Positions 46,491 to 59,010 of a stretch of DNA of 64,000 nucleotides are shown here, piece after piece. Location of the stretch: the NCBI RefSeq assembly GCF_907165205.1, contig NC_058194.1, positions 25,358,856 to 25,422,855 on the forward strand, in the 5' to 3' direction. Each line of letters opens with the position of its first letter. Within the stretch, counting starts at the first letter, position 1. The DNA comes from Coccinella septempunctata (Eukaryota > Arthropoda > Insecta > Coleoptera > Coccinellidae). The notes under the pieces are model-generated. The model saw only the letters and a program-made list of their open reading frames with translations. It ran no database searches and had not been told where the DNA came from. Position numbers and translations under genes: made by a program.

Positions 46491-48516
46491 GGCTGAGCTG
46501 CAACCCATAGAAGTTCGACAAAATTTCTTTTAATTTCAAGTACGGGACTGTGTAAGGTGACTTAGGCTACAGAGAACGAAACAAAACATAAACATATGGC
46601 TGGACAATTTTTCAGTACTTCCGAGTCTATCTGATTAGTTGCATCAGGTCACTTGAAAAAATTGTTGAATCGTTCGATTTACGGTGAAAAAACTCTCAAA
46701 AATTGAGAGACAAGCGTTTATGTTGACAAAGTGCTATTATTGGTATACCCTATTTCATCCCATTCCTACGACGATAGTTAGAGGGTTCGAACAAGCAGAA
46801 GATTGTGATGATCATTGTGAAAAAAAGTGTGAATAATTTAGACGATTTTGAACCTATATTGTATTTTTTTTTCACCTGTTCCTAAGTATTTCTTCGTCAG
46901 TTGTTATCTGAGATAGGTTTTTCCCATTGCTTTGCGATAATTCAAATAATAAATGGTCTGGGGTCACATCAGGATCATTTTTTTAATATTGTCATTTTGA
47001 AAGCTTTTTATAGGTGATGTTTGGCGAAACGCTTCATTTTGACCAGTTCTACCTTCTGTTGAAAAAAGCCACGCCTTTACATACTATTGCAGTATAATCT
47101 CATACTAGTTTTTAAGTCTACTAATATTTGCAAAATTATTAATGTGTTTTTATGATCATTACTTAGGTATTAATAATTTTTAATCAGTTCGTTTTTTTAT
47201 TCTACAGATCTACAAAATACGGAGTTTTGTACTTTGTTGATATGTTATTACTTTATACTCTTTTTTTCAATTATTCTTTCATTTGTGTTCTGTTTCTTTC
47301 TAGCCTGAATAAGGTCCAATAAATGTGGAGAAACGCCCCAGAGATTATTGATCATCCAGTTCTAAACTCATTTTGGTTTATTCTGCAGAAGATTCATTGG
47401 ATCTATTCCCACTGAAAGCCCTGTTTTTTGTGAGTTAGCATTTCCAGTAAAATTGAAAATATCAAACGCAACCTGGAATATCCTTCTTTCGAATTATATT
47501 TCCAATGTTTTTCGGTATATTCCGAAAATAACGAACATACGTTCACAATAGAAGCTATTCGATGTCTTCATTAACAACGCATCCCCAACGTGTAGGATTC
47601 AATCGATTCATGACAACAACACACCGAACTAACGAACACGAATCCGACCAATTAAAAATTTTGATTGCACGTAGTTAAGGACATACCAGAACGAGGAACA
47701 ACGAAACAATAGAAACGGCCCCCAACAGAAAAATATTTCGATATTCATCTGCACCGGTCTTAGTTGGCCTGTCCTGGTTTATTACCATATTGTATATGGA
47801 AAGAGTTAGATCTTATAAAGTAAATGATCCCGTAAAAATATAACTAATTTATTACGTTTTGTATCGATGGCGAACAATAGTTCTCTCAGAGACCTAAGCC
47901 CGAGCTAAGCCTTAATAGGCACCTATTCTTGCAAGGGTTGTCCCATTGTGTCGTGCGATATACAGTGTGTGACCGAACACCGAATAATGTATCTTTCTGT
48001 TCTATCTTTTACCATATGTTACCTTCTTCTATATTGGTAGAGGATTCGTTCTTTGTATCCGCAATCTACATACCGTACTGCAATTGGAATTGGTTTTTAT
48101 TCTATGTATGGAGCATATCCGCAACAGCCTTTATCAAAGACCGATGCTGCCTTCGGAGAGGCGCAGGTAATTGAATGTTAGCAGTGGTGTACACTGTATA
48201 TTTCTGCTCCACTATGTTCCACGTTAAGTACGTTTCAGGTTGGAAGTTTGCGTGAAGGGTTAACGATTGTAGTTGATGACGACAGAATTTGAATATAAAT
48301 TATGAACACACCTACCTTGAATCACCTTATGTCTATATGATATGACATGTTCTAGACACAATAAGTATCAAAGGATATGATGGTTCGTATTGGTGTTATT
48401 TGAGATCGTTAAACTACCAGTTGTTTAACCGAGAGCCCACAAAGTATCAGCATTGTTGTCAATTTGGGTTGCGTCAATTGTGAGTTGACCAAAAAAATAA
48501 TCGAAGTTTTATGTTT
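46491..48516. other. Unrecognised sequence
   Basis: A+T-rich and without a recognised repeat or gene. The 81-codon frame at 47929-48174 shows no domain. Confidence 0.25.
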
Positions 48517-49324
48517 ATATAGGGGGATACAACGAATCTAGAAGTTGACGGCGATGAAATCGGTCGGAAAAATGAAGCCAAATATTTAGGAATAACGCTT
48601 GACAAAGGACCCACTTGGATAAGTCATATCAAACAAGCAATCGACAAAACGAAAGCAGCGTTGAAAAGACGCTACCCTCTGAGAGACGAAATTAAAGATT
48701 ATTAAAGCCATTGCTAGGCCTCAACTGACTTATGGATCAGTTGCCTGGGGTTTCGCGTCAAAGAGCCATATCAAAAGAATTCATGCCACTAAAAACAAGC
48801 TACTACGATGTGCTATAGATGCACCTTGGTTTGTCAGGAATAGACATATTAATAGGGACCTAAAATGGAAAACCATAACGGAATTCATGAACAGAAAAGT
48901 AGAGAAATTATTCGAAACAGCGAAAAACAATCAGAATCAGGAACTCAGGAGACTAGTGGACTACGACCCAGAGGAAGACAAAAGGAGAATGCGAATTTAC
49001 CGAAGAAGACCAAGAGATCAATTAAAAAGAGATTAAAATTAGAACAGAAACTTATTGAAAAATCCAATAAAGTGTTATCCAATAGAGGATAAACACATAA
49101 ATCCCAGCACGATAGTGTGCCAGAAGAAAACCGACTAAGAGATGAACGGTTTATAGGCAAATGCCCGGAACCAATATTCAAAAGAAGCAGTTAAGGGTTT
49201 TTAGTGGGTCTCGAGCTCAGGAGAGTGAGAATCCCCACACTTGTTCCCCCTCAGGAGAAGGTGGTTCGTCTGACTTGCAGATTTTCCCCCTGCTACACCA
49301 AAAAAATAAAAAAAAATATAGGGA
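48517..49324 (+). mobile_element. Jockey-like LINE, copy 2, 5'-truncated
   Basis: Homology to copies 1 and 3 starts at ACAACGAATCTAGAAGTTGA and runs through KYLGITLDKGPTWISHIKQ, a short internal deletion near 48680, and the tail RRPRDQLKRD to the 3' end CCCCCTGCTACACC at 49286-49300. A short A-rich tail follows. ATATAGGG before the copy (48517-48524) and ATATAGGG after the tail (49316-49323) are a target duplication. All catalytic motifs upstream of the thumb are missing. Confidence 0.8.
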
Positions 49325-51003
49325 TGTATTGGAAAACTTTCGACCTATACTATGCAAGCGAACGGAATTTGGAAGTTTAAATATTTTACAATTCAACATA
49401 CCTCAGCTGTATACAGGACATCTCACGGTGGGTGAGTCGTTTACGAAGAATGGAATTTGAAAAAATCTACTTTTTGCTGTTTTTGTATCGAGTGAAAACA
49501 CGAAGAATTAGGGAACACCCCGTATATAACAAACGAAGTTTCTCCTCACTACACTCATCCTCAGGATCTCAGTAATCTACTTTGAAAATTTCAGCTCCTT
49601 AAAATATGAAGTGTATTTCTAAGCCAATTTCATTGGATTCATGATTTTTTCAATTTTTTATGGAAGAACCTTGATAAATCCGAATCTCCAAGGAATAGTT
49701 CTAAACAAAACTACTCTGCTAGGTATAGAGAAGCCAAAAAAGTTATAAGAGACCCTGGACACCTCCAAAGGTGTAACCAGAAAATTTCATCAATCGTTGC
49801 TTCGTTGTGGTCGTGAATTATAATCGAAAAACTGAAAACAGTCTCGTGACTAAAAAAACAAGCGAATATCCGATGCAGACAATTTTTAAATCCTTAAATA
49901 TTATTCCAAAGTCCATAAAATTCACATTATCAACATCCTAAATAGGTTAAGTCTCCGACGGACTTCACAATCGCAAAACTTCGGACCAGAATGATATTAA
50001 ACTAATAATACAGTTCCCGGATAAAAAGGTGTTACCGAATCACCTTTTATGGTTGAGAGGCCGATCCCAGAAACCTCAGAACCGGCCCCTTTGCCGCATG
50101 ATCTCATAGCCTTTTATGTTTTCCTAATGACGTAACGAAAAGGACAAAAACAATCGCCACAAAAATGGTCATAGCGTTTAGCAGATACCTAATAATAACA
50201 AAATCTATTATTATTATTCGTTTAATTATGCAGAGAGAAGGAACGGAGTATTCCATTAACTCAAAAGACCGGCTTTCATTATACGTTGGTTCAGGAAACA
50301 CAACCTGGGGCTACGACAACAATCTGTATTAAGTGCATTATGTAGCAGGATGCCTAGTTCACGTTACGTTATTTTATTTCTTCGGTAATTTAAGTCTGAA
50401 AACATCTTCGGAATAGCGAAGATTTGCGGTACGCTTAATTGTTTGAAGGATAAGACGATGGCTGTAGCAAGACGTCAAGATGTTGATGCTGGTAATGTTT
50501 ACACATGGAGAGCTTCGGCAATCTTTTACATTAGTTTCTCCCAGCTCGGTTCGGAAAAATTTGAGGCTTCAAGGGTCTGCTCACTGAGAGCGAATTATAG
50601 CAATTATTAATATGACGTGAATACCGTGCGATCTATAGTTTTCCAGGCTCTCAGTACGTCATCTAACAATGACAGAGAGATGGCTGTTTTTGGTACTAGG
50701 TGAGAACGTTCAAACGTGGAAACAACTTCACGATATCTTCATTCGTTTTGAAGATATAACCAAATTTTGATGTTGTGTAAATGTGTCATAACTTTTTTAG
50801 TTTTGAAAATCTAATTTATAAGAACTTTCTCAATAGGAATACGATACTATATTCAACTTCTTTTTAGGTCTTGTACTGAGGGTAAAAGAGAATAACTCTA
50901 GACAAGTTGAACTCTCCACACCAGATCAAATGCGAATTATACCTAGAAAACATAATTATCGCTAGATTTTTTATGAGAAAAGTCCACAGACATTCTGTAG
51001 ATA
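49325..51003. other. Unrecognised sequence
   Basis: No gene or repeat recognised with confidence. 50025-50055 holds a small hairpin (AAAAAGGTG paired with CACCTTTT). Confidence 0.25.
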
Positions 51004-52270
51004 TACGAGGATATATTGAAAAATTTTTAGCCTACTATAGAACCAAACAAAATTTCAATGTCAAAATATTTCATTACTCAACATATTCTCCTCTTAATTT
51101 GATTCATTTATTACCGCGAACCTGCAACGTCTCTAAACCTTTCAAAAAAAATTTTTCTTTTTGCTCTGCAAACCAGACCTCCACAGCTTTTATTACTTCC
51201 TCGTTGGAAGAAAATTTACGACCTACTTTTTTTCAGTTGAGGAAAGAGATGATAGTCGGATGTTGCCAAATCTGGTGAATAAGGGGAGTGTTCTTGTAAT
51301 TCAAACCCTAAATCACGAATTTTTTGTATGGCAACATGAGATTTGCGTGCATTGGCGTTGACCTGCAAAAACAAAACGCCTTTGGATAGCTTTCCGCGTC
51401 TTTTCTCTTTAATTTTTTCCCGTAGATTGCTCAGTAACGTCGAATAGTAATCTCCGGTTATCATTCTACCCTTATCCAAAAAATCAATCATGATTACTCC
51501 ATGGCAATCCCAAAAATCTGAAGCAAGAACTTTTCCAGCAGATTTTTGGACACGAAACTTCTTAGGTCTTGGAGAATCAGATCGTAGCCATTCCATCGAT
51601 TGTTGCTTTGCTTCTGGATCGTAAAAATGTACCCAAGTATCATCCATAATAACAATTCAGTTTAAGAAGTCTACATGGTTTTCAAATCGAGCACAGATCG
51701 AACGCGATCCTTCTACCCTTGCACGCTTTTAGTAAACATTCAAACATTTGGGGATCCATTTTGCAGCAATTTTTCTCATGTCCAAATTGACGTGAACTAT
51801 ATGATGAACGCGTTTGTATGGAATATTCAGTGCTTCAGATTTCCGATTCAGCCCAATTTGACGGTCTGATAAAATCATGTCATAAACTGCAACGATATTT
51901 TCGGGAACTGATACAGAATCTGGCCTTCCCGATCGGTCAACATCTTCAATGGAAAATTTACCTCTTTTGAAGCTTGCAGTCCAAATTTTCACGGTCACAT
52001 ACGAAGGACATTGATCACCAAGGGTATTAAGCATATCTTTGTAAATCTGCTTATCTCTTACTCTTTTAAATATAGTTACTTGATGAAGGCTCGATACTCC
52101 AATTTTTCGATTTTCACAATTTCGGTGGACATATTCTTTCTTTTAATTTATTGCGTAACTCTGGTTTATTTTTTTGACCTCAAACTTCACACTGACACCT
52201 CTAATGAGTTAGTGTTCGTTGCTATGGTAACGTAATATTTTTTTATGCATGGAAGTGGTCTAGGCTAACT
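51004..52270 (-). mobile_element. Mariner transposon, copy 3
   Basis: The left end TACGAGGATATATTGAAAAA plus TTTTTAGCCTACTATAG is the best preserved of the three copies. The right end is truncated within the terminal repeat after the inverse of TTAGCCTAGACCACTTCC. Confidence 0.85.
51216..52034 (-). pseudogene. Mariner transposase, copy 3, broken
   Basis: Frame 52034-51729 encodes MLNTLGDQCPSYVTVKIWTA to KWIPKCLNVY, and frame 51647-51216 encodes MDDTWVHFYDPEAKQQ, KSAGKVLASDFWDCHGVIMI, DYYSTLLSNLREKIKEK and SPDLATSDYHLFPQLKK. The first catalytic aspartate is present in MDDTW, with Glu-to-Asp at the next position. The second is replaced (LQVNANARK where QDNAPAHK is expected), and the third (SDYHLF) is kept. 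A frameshift near 51729 and the missing residue make the copy inactive. Confidence 0.85.
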
Positions 52271-54079
52271 GATCATTTCTTATATTGATTCCTAGGAATT
52301 CTTCCTGGTACATTCATTAATCCTTGGTGTTCTATTTTCTATGTCACTTAGTATACTGAGAAACCTTTAATTGGTAATTTCCGTGGGATGAGTTTTCACC
52401 TGGCCATGTATTGTGATGGAGCGGAAAACAAACCGCAACATGGAGTCATCACGCACAGTTATAATTCGGTCTAGTCAATAAATAGCTTGCCGCAGAATTG
52501 ATCGACCCCATTATGATTAAATCATGCACTTGATTCATTCATAAAACGAGAGGCAATTATTCCCACCATGGAGACCCAACCAGAAATTACATAAGCGCCT
52601 GTGAGTGGCCACTAATCAGAGATTGAGGTTCTCCCATTGAAGCAAGTGCTTTCAACGATTTCATAACGCACCTATTTGCGCAAACGGAAAGTTATTTTTT
52701 CGAAAATATATTGTACTTCTAGATTTGCAAAAATATCTTGTATAATTACGAAATATCTGGGTTTGTGCTATCCAGAAAAATATACAGGTGATGGTCTGCT
52801 TCGAATAGCAACTGTTCTGACAGAAGCTGGAGCCAGTATGACCCTGGTCTTCTGAGTCTAGTTTTTCTTCACAGAAAGTTCATAACCAGTCCATGAAACA
52901 TGAATCCATGTTAGCATCTTTTCAGAATGGCCGAAAAGTATTTAGATATTATGACCCAGGCATAATGTAATAATTCTGTTATTGTATTTTTGTATCTTCA
53001 TCGTACATGAAAATGTTATTCAGATGACTAGCAGGGTTTGAAAATTCGGTTTGAATTCTTCAAATAACAATATTGAAATTTTCAATTTATATCATGTTTC
53101 CTAGTTTGAAAGCAGTATCAGGTGGAGACCCATCGTCTCTAGTTACACCACAATAAATTCAACGTTTTAGTGAGGATAATGACCAGTTGTGGTAATTTTA
53201 CATAATAGCCAAGTGAGGAAAGTTGACCACGAGTTATAAATAAGACCAAAGAGCCGGGGGCCGTTGAAACTCATCACCACTTGGGGTCTATTAATGGGGC
53301 TTCGGTTATTTGTCCGTATTTGGAAACACCATTACCAACCGTTTCAAAAATTACGGCCCCAAGATTGAACGGTTTTTAATAAATTATAATATCGACTTGT
53401 CTGAATCGAGTTTGAAAATAGACAATGGTCCATTTTGAAATATGGGCGGTGGAAATGTTGTTTACATTCCACCTGTAAAGCTTGGGTGAGGTGAACAAAC
53501 GAATTAGAAATGAATTATGGGGTAAAAGTAATTACCTCGCCTGTTATTTGTGGAAATGAGGATCGGTAAGTAATTTTCATTTCAACGTCATCATTTTGTC
53601 GTAACACAGAAAGATGCTGATTCTAGGTATAGACTTACAAAGTTTTTGAAGACAATCTTGTTAGTCCAAATACTCTACCTGGTGAATTACTATTGTAGCA
53701 AGGCGCAGTTCACCCTTTTAATGAAATACGCAGTATTTTTCAGGCTGGATTGGCTTTGACCAAGACCCTTTCCATCATTATAACTACAAGCCAAAAATGT
53801 ATGTGCCCAGGAGAAAATCTTGTGGACATACCATTGAAGGCATCTAATCTACGCTCGTATTCAACCTGTTCACGAATGCTGCATATACAGTTACTTCAGA
53901 TCCAGTGATCTATAACAGTGGGGCTTAAGTAAATACATCACAGCTGACGTCCATTTAAGTCCCACAAAATTGGATTAGAGCCTGCGATAATTGTTATTGA
54001 TATGATATTGTGCTGAACTAGTGATATAAATAACAAGATTTCATGTTCTCCTCACATAAATGAGGGAGGTAATGACTGT
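52271..54079. other. Unrecognised sequence
   Basis: No gene, repeat or RNA recognised. A moderately G+C-rich block lies near 53240-53380. Confidence 0.25.
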
Positions 54080-54205
54080 GGAATGCGAATTTTTATTGGA
54101 GAAACAAGGCAAGGAATTAGAGCCCCACTAACAAGTCTTCACAAGAGATATTGACAGCTACTAGGACTGCTAATAGAAGCAGAACATTCATTTCCTCTTC
54201 AGATA
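54080..54205 (+). pseudogene. Possible GIY-YIG endonuclease fragment
   Basis: The plus strand reads MRIFIGETRQGIRAPLTSLH followed by KRY and, after a frameshift, IEAEHSF. FIGET(R)xxxxxRxxxH...AEHS is the spacing of the GIY-YIG fold as seen in Penelope-like elements. It is short and broken, so the call is weak. Confidence 0.25.
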
Positions 54206-54283
54206 TTCATAAGAAATATTTGTTTTTCCACTGAGATTCCCTTAAGATTTTCACATAAGTTCAAATGCAGATAAAACAATTAT

Positions 54284-55722
54284 ATCTAGTGCTCCACAAG
54301 AGTTAGGGATATCGTATTCAATCGTTTTTAAAAATATGTAATCCTCGACAAAATCGCTGTAAAATCATTTAAAACTCAATAACATCTTGAATCGATCCAA
54401 TAAAAATCAGTATGAGACATTTCGTCAATCTGGTCGCCTTTTTCCTGAAGTTTGATGCTTTGCATATGCTTCATGAAATGTTCTTATTTTGAAATGAAGT
54501 CAGTTTATCAACGGCTTCGATTTGAAACGAGTTTTCTGAAAATGCCAACACGTAAATTAACAAACGCTGAGGCTAATAGGGCTATCGGAATGCTGCAGGG
54601 TGGCCTAACTCAGGTTGTTGTAGCGCAAAGGCTCCAAGTCAGCCAAAGGGTGATATCTCGACTTTGGAATAGGTTCAGGGAGACAGGTTCCGTGTTGGAA
54701 AGACCAATACAAGGCTTGGTGGGCGACGGAAAACAACACCTGCTCAGGATCGTTTCATCTCCGTTCCGGCGAGAAGAAACCCCACATCTAGGGGTAGAAT
54801 GCAGATGGGGTTCAAGTTTCCATCGAAACCATCAGACGACGTTTGAGAGAGGTGAATCTATGTTCTAGACGTCCATTAAGAGGAGTTTCATTAACACTTG
54901 ACCATAAGCGTCAAAGACTGGAATGGGCAAGTCAACATATCAATTGGAATGATCAATGGCGTAGTGTCCTTTTCACTGATGAATCCAGATATGGACGGTT
55001 TTCAGATTCTCGAAGAATAAGTCGCTATGTCCAAGAAGTCCATCCATTCCGAGGGGGTAGTGTTATGGTATGGGCCGGGATATATTTCAACGGGCGCACA
55101 GATCTACACATTTGTCCTGGAAGTATGACCGCCTTACACTATACGGAGCATGTCATTGACGATGTTGTGCCAAATTTTCACGCTGCTATTAGTGAAACTT
55201 TTCAATTTCTAGACGATAACGCTAGACCGTACCGTGAAGCCATAGTTAAGAATGCGCCCGAGGAGCTTGGTATTCCACATTTACCAATCTCTTCGCACTC
55301 ACCAGATTTGAATTGCATAGAACATGAATGGGATATGCTCCAAAGAAGATTAGATAATCATCAACCTACCCCAGAATCTTTAAATGATCTGAGAGTGCTT
55401 CTGCCCCGTTTATGGAACCAAATTCCTCAAGAAATGTTCAACAACCTCTTGTGTAGTATTCAAAGAAGATTTCAAGCTGTATTGATGCCTGTGGAGGCCA
55501 TACATTGTATTGATAGTCTTAATATGCTTGAATTCTCTGGGAATAAAATGCCGTTATTTTACTCGATTTTTCTTAACCACCTTGTATACGCTGCAGACCT
55601 ACAGGCTAAAATTAATTTGCAACTTGAAATCATATCAATATGAATTTTCATCACAAAATTCTTATTTTAACTATATTTTTTGCAATTTAAGTGAATATCC
55701 CTAACTCATGTGGAGCAGTTTA
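54284..55722 (+). mobile_element. Tc1-like transposon
   Basis: The left end AGTGCTCCACAAGAGTTAGG (from 54288) and the inverted right end ACTGCTCCACATGAGTTAGG form terminal repeats of about 26 bp, followed inward by GATAT. The interior encodes a Tc1-type transposase on the plus strand. No clean TA flanks were identified, so exact boundaries are uncertain by a few bases. Confidence 0.8.
54542..55643 (+). pseudogene. Tc1-like transposase, frameshifted, catalytic triad kept
   Basis: Start MPTRKLTNAEANRAIGMLQG at 54542, followed by the HTH (QVVVAQRLQVSQRVISRLWN) and the hook RFRETGSV. A frameshift near 54720 moves the frame (the parallel frame reads GRRKTTPAQDRFISVPARR), a deletion near 54800 shortens the second HTH, and the frame is recovered at 54843 (RRLREVN-type text). 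The DDE core is intact: FTDESRYGRFSDSRR, GGSVMVWAGI, FLDDNARPYREAIVK and SHSPDLNCIEHEWD. There are 34 residues between the second D and the E, a D,D34E spacing. The N-terminal breaks make this copy non-functional as it stands. Confidence 0.8.
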
Positions 55723-56649
55723 TTTACAAAAATCAGGGTATCAAGGCAATGAATAGTCTCGATTTTATGGATCAACTTCATTGCTTTGAGTTAGAGACTC
55801 ATGAAGATGTCTGATACAAAATTCAATCAAATACGTCTTCTCATTCTCAGAACTATCCCAACTTAATAACTATACTGATAAAATCAGGTACCAACTACTA
55901 AACACTAGATACCTAAAAATGATCACTAGCACGATCGAGAAGAGTCGTAAATCCAGCGTTATATTGCTGATTCACCTCGATTTGATGTGTCCACTTTCAC
56001 GGAGAAAATTCCGCTTCATCTGGATATATTATAAATGAGGTGTAAACACAAAAAAATATTAATAATATATTCTTTATGGTGGAACCATATAGCGTGAGTG
56101 GTAATTAAAAATTCTCAGGGACTGGTTATACGTTATAAAGATTGTTTTATAAGCAATAAAATATCTTTATCATATCATTAGTGGCGAAGTCTTGAACATC
56201 AATGAGCCATGAAATGCACTGGCAATATCGAGCGTTAAATTATTTTGGATGTTGCGCGTTCATTAGCCCCGGTATTTTTTCAGTTAGTTGTTTTCGTGAG
56301 CTGATTCTTATCTCTGGTACATCCTTGAGCATCACTGTCAGTCAATTCATTAGTTTCATTTTTCTAACATGTTTGTCGCTCATTTGACACAATTTTTTCA
56401 ATTGCTTTCAACTTTGAGACGATGATATCCAGGAGTTCCACAGGTGAGAAAGGGTGATAATGAACCAGGTGGGGAAAAATGTCTTTCGTGACGAGACGAA
56501 AACTACAGGATGAGATGGTAAATCATTTTTTAGTTCCTTTTTCAACCCCCAGTATCTTACAACTAAATGGGCCGAACAAAAACAGCAAGAGGGATTGTTT
56601 TCATGCGAAATGTCCTAAAAAATAATGGATTTCTTGTGCCCCAACTTAA
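55723..56649. other. Unrecognised sequence
   Basis: No recognised element or gene. The short plus-strand frame at 56202-56387 is hydrophobic but has no supporting context. Confidence 0.25.
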
Positions 56650-56710
56650 TATGTTTCACAGGAGTTGCCCAAGTACTGACCCTTGTGGAACTCCGGCTTC
56701 TATACATCGG
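56650..56710 (-). pseudogene. Fragment of Jockey-like reverse transcriptase
   Basis: On the minus strand about 60 bp read VEAGVPQGSVLGQL, the palm motif GVPQGSVLGPL. It resembles the same part of the Jockey-like copies at 8508 and 58740. It is a minute remnant abutting the GGGGAGCC element. Confidence 0.5.
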
Positions 56711-57612
56711 ATTGTGGAACATAAGACCTAGTGGATTTTCAATATTAGATGGTAGAAAGAAAAAAAGGTTTTATGACTTATGCACTTTCAGCGGTGGGGA
56801 AAGTGTCAGCAGGTTATCAAAGATGTAAAAAAAATCGTCACTTGTACATACTCGAGCGTGTCAGATTTTCATACAGATGGTAAATCTCGGTGTTGCAGAC
56901 GTGTTGACACATTAATCTGACACTTATCAGGCGGGGTTTTCTGAATCTGACAGTTTGAAGGTGATAACAAGGAATTTTTTTTTGAATATCTCCCTTCCCG
57001 TACCTCAAATCGTTTCTGTATTAATTATGAAAGTTGTAGATAATAAAATTCTATACCACTTTTGTCTGAGGCAATTTTACATACTCTTAACCGTTTTCGA
57101 GTTAGAGGGCGCTAAGGGAAAAGAGCTTAGCCACACATGCGAAAGGCCAAGGTCAATGTGGAAACCCAGCCTAATGTACATTCATCGCCATATATCTCAA
57201 AAACGTTCGAAAGTAGAAAAAATTGCCCTGAACATAATTTTTAGAAAATATTATGATCTACAACTTTTATAATGTTTGCGAAAACAATTTGAAGCCTAGG
57301 AGAGAAGATAATTCAAAAAAACTAATTTTTGTGACTTTTATGGCCAATTTTAATTGTTTGGGCTTACTGAAACTGTAAGATTATATTTTTTATTCTTGAA
57401 TCATTAGCTTCTAATTAAGGAAAAAGCCACCGCGCTCGAGAATGTCCACGCGACGTTTTTTTGCAAGTTTGACGCCCTACCACACATTTTCGTCACTCTT
57501 AAATCAAAGTTGATACTCTTTGCTTAAATTGTCAGATAAAGAGAATATATACTTTTCAGCATGTAATTAACCACATATATCTTAATCTGTCTTGGGCTCC
57601 CTAACTGTATCA
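56711..57612. mobile_element. GGGGAGCC-family element, copy c, partly deleted
   Basis: Homology to 42917-44366 begins in the first 60 bp of that element (GACCTAGTGGATTTTCAATA) and continues through TATGCACTTTCAGCGGTGGG, TACATACTCGAGCGTGTCAG and the block ending CACATATATCTTAATCTG. Its right end has lost the last 150 bp before the terminal TTGGGCTCCCTAACTGT (57592-57608), and the left terminal repeat itself is missing. Confidence 0.65.
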
Positions 57613-57671
57613 GTTTCAAGTTTCAAGTAAAACTTGAACTTTAGTTTGATCAACTAACAGCCACCAGTTGC

Positions 57672-59010
57672 TTTTTTTTTTTTTTGGTGTAGCAGGGGGA
57701 AAATCTGTAAGACAGACGAACCGCCCTCATCTCCTGAGGGGGAACAGTGTGGAGTTTCTCACTCTCCTGAGCTCGAGACCCACTAAAAACCCTACTGCTT
57801 CTTGAATTTTGGTTCCGGGCATTTGCCTATAAACCGTTCATCTCTTGGTCGGTTTTCTTCTCGCACACTATCGTGCTGGGATTTGTGTGTTTATCCTCTA
57901 TTGGATTAACACTTTATTGAATTTTTCAATAAGTTTCTGTTGTTATTTCAATCTCTTTTTAATTGATCTCTTGGTCTCCTTCGGTAAATTCGCATTCTCC
58001 TTTTGTCTTCCTCTGGGTCGTAGTCCACTAGTCTCCTGAGTTCTTGATTCGGATGGTTTTTCGCTGTTTCGAATAATTTCTCTGCTTTTCTGTTCATGAA
58101 TTTCATTATGGTTTCCCATTTCAGGTCCTTATAAATCTGTCTATTCCTGACAAACCAAGGTGCATCTATTCCACATCGTAGCAGCTTGTTTTCAGTGGCC
58201 TGAATTCTTTTGATATGGCTCTTTGCCGCGAAACCCCAGGCAACTGATCCATAAGTCAGTTGAGGCCTAGCAACGGCTTTGATTATCTTCAATTTTGTCT
58301 CTTTCGACATGTGGCTTCTTCTTCCTATCAGAGGATAGAGTCTATTCATCGCTGCTTTCGTTTTGTCGATTGCTTGTTTGATATGACTTTTCCAGGTAAG
58401 TCCTTTGTCAAGCGTTATTCCTAAATATTTGGCTTCATTTTTCCAGTCGATTTCTTCGCCGTCAACATCCAGTTTTGTTGTGGGTCGCAGTCTTCTCTTC
58501 TGTAGTAATATTGCTTGGCTCTTTTGTCCATTGAGCTTGATTTTCCACTTTATGCACCAGTTATTTGTTTCGTCAATCGTCTCTTATAGAACTCGTTCTA
58601 TTACTTCTGGGTTGCGGTGTCGAGTTGCTATGCCTGTGTCGTCAGCATATAACTTTAGCATGGTTCTTGGATTTTTTGGAATATCGTGGATGTATATGTT
58701 GTACAGAAGTGGCCCAAGTACTCCTTGGGGTACTCCAGCCTCTATATCTCTTGTTGAGGAGCATTCTCCTCCTACTTTCACGTAAAATCTTCCATTTTTG
58801 AGATAATGCCTGATCAACTTGCATATTTTGATCGAATATCCAGCACATCTCATCTTATATATTAATCCTTCATGCCATACTCTGTCAAATGCTCTGGCGA
58901 CGTCTAGTAAAACAAGACCTGTAGCTTGTTTATTTTGGAATCCCTCTGTTATTTACTCTGTGAGCCTTAATAGTTGCAAACTGTTGATCACTGTCTTATG
59001 TGATTCGGTA
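57672..59010 (-). mobile_element. Jockey-like LINE, copy 3, longest copy
   Basis: The minus strand reads from about 59010 through RLTEQITEGFQNKQ-like text, ATGLVLLDVARAFDRVWHEG (palm motif A, FDRVWH), GVPQGVLGPLLYNIYIHDIP, LKLYADDTGIATRHRNPEV with the catalytic YADD, a stop near 58590, KYLGITLDKGLTWKSHIKQ, and the tail RRPRDQLKRD. The 3' UTR ends in a poly(A) tract (57672-57685 as T). The endonuclease domain and the N-terminal part of the reverse transcriptase are absent. Frame breaks are few: a stop after VL at about 58591 and an altered start of the linker. No target duplication was recognised. Confidence 0.85.
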
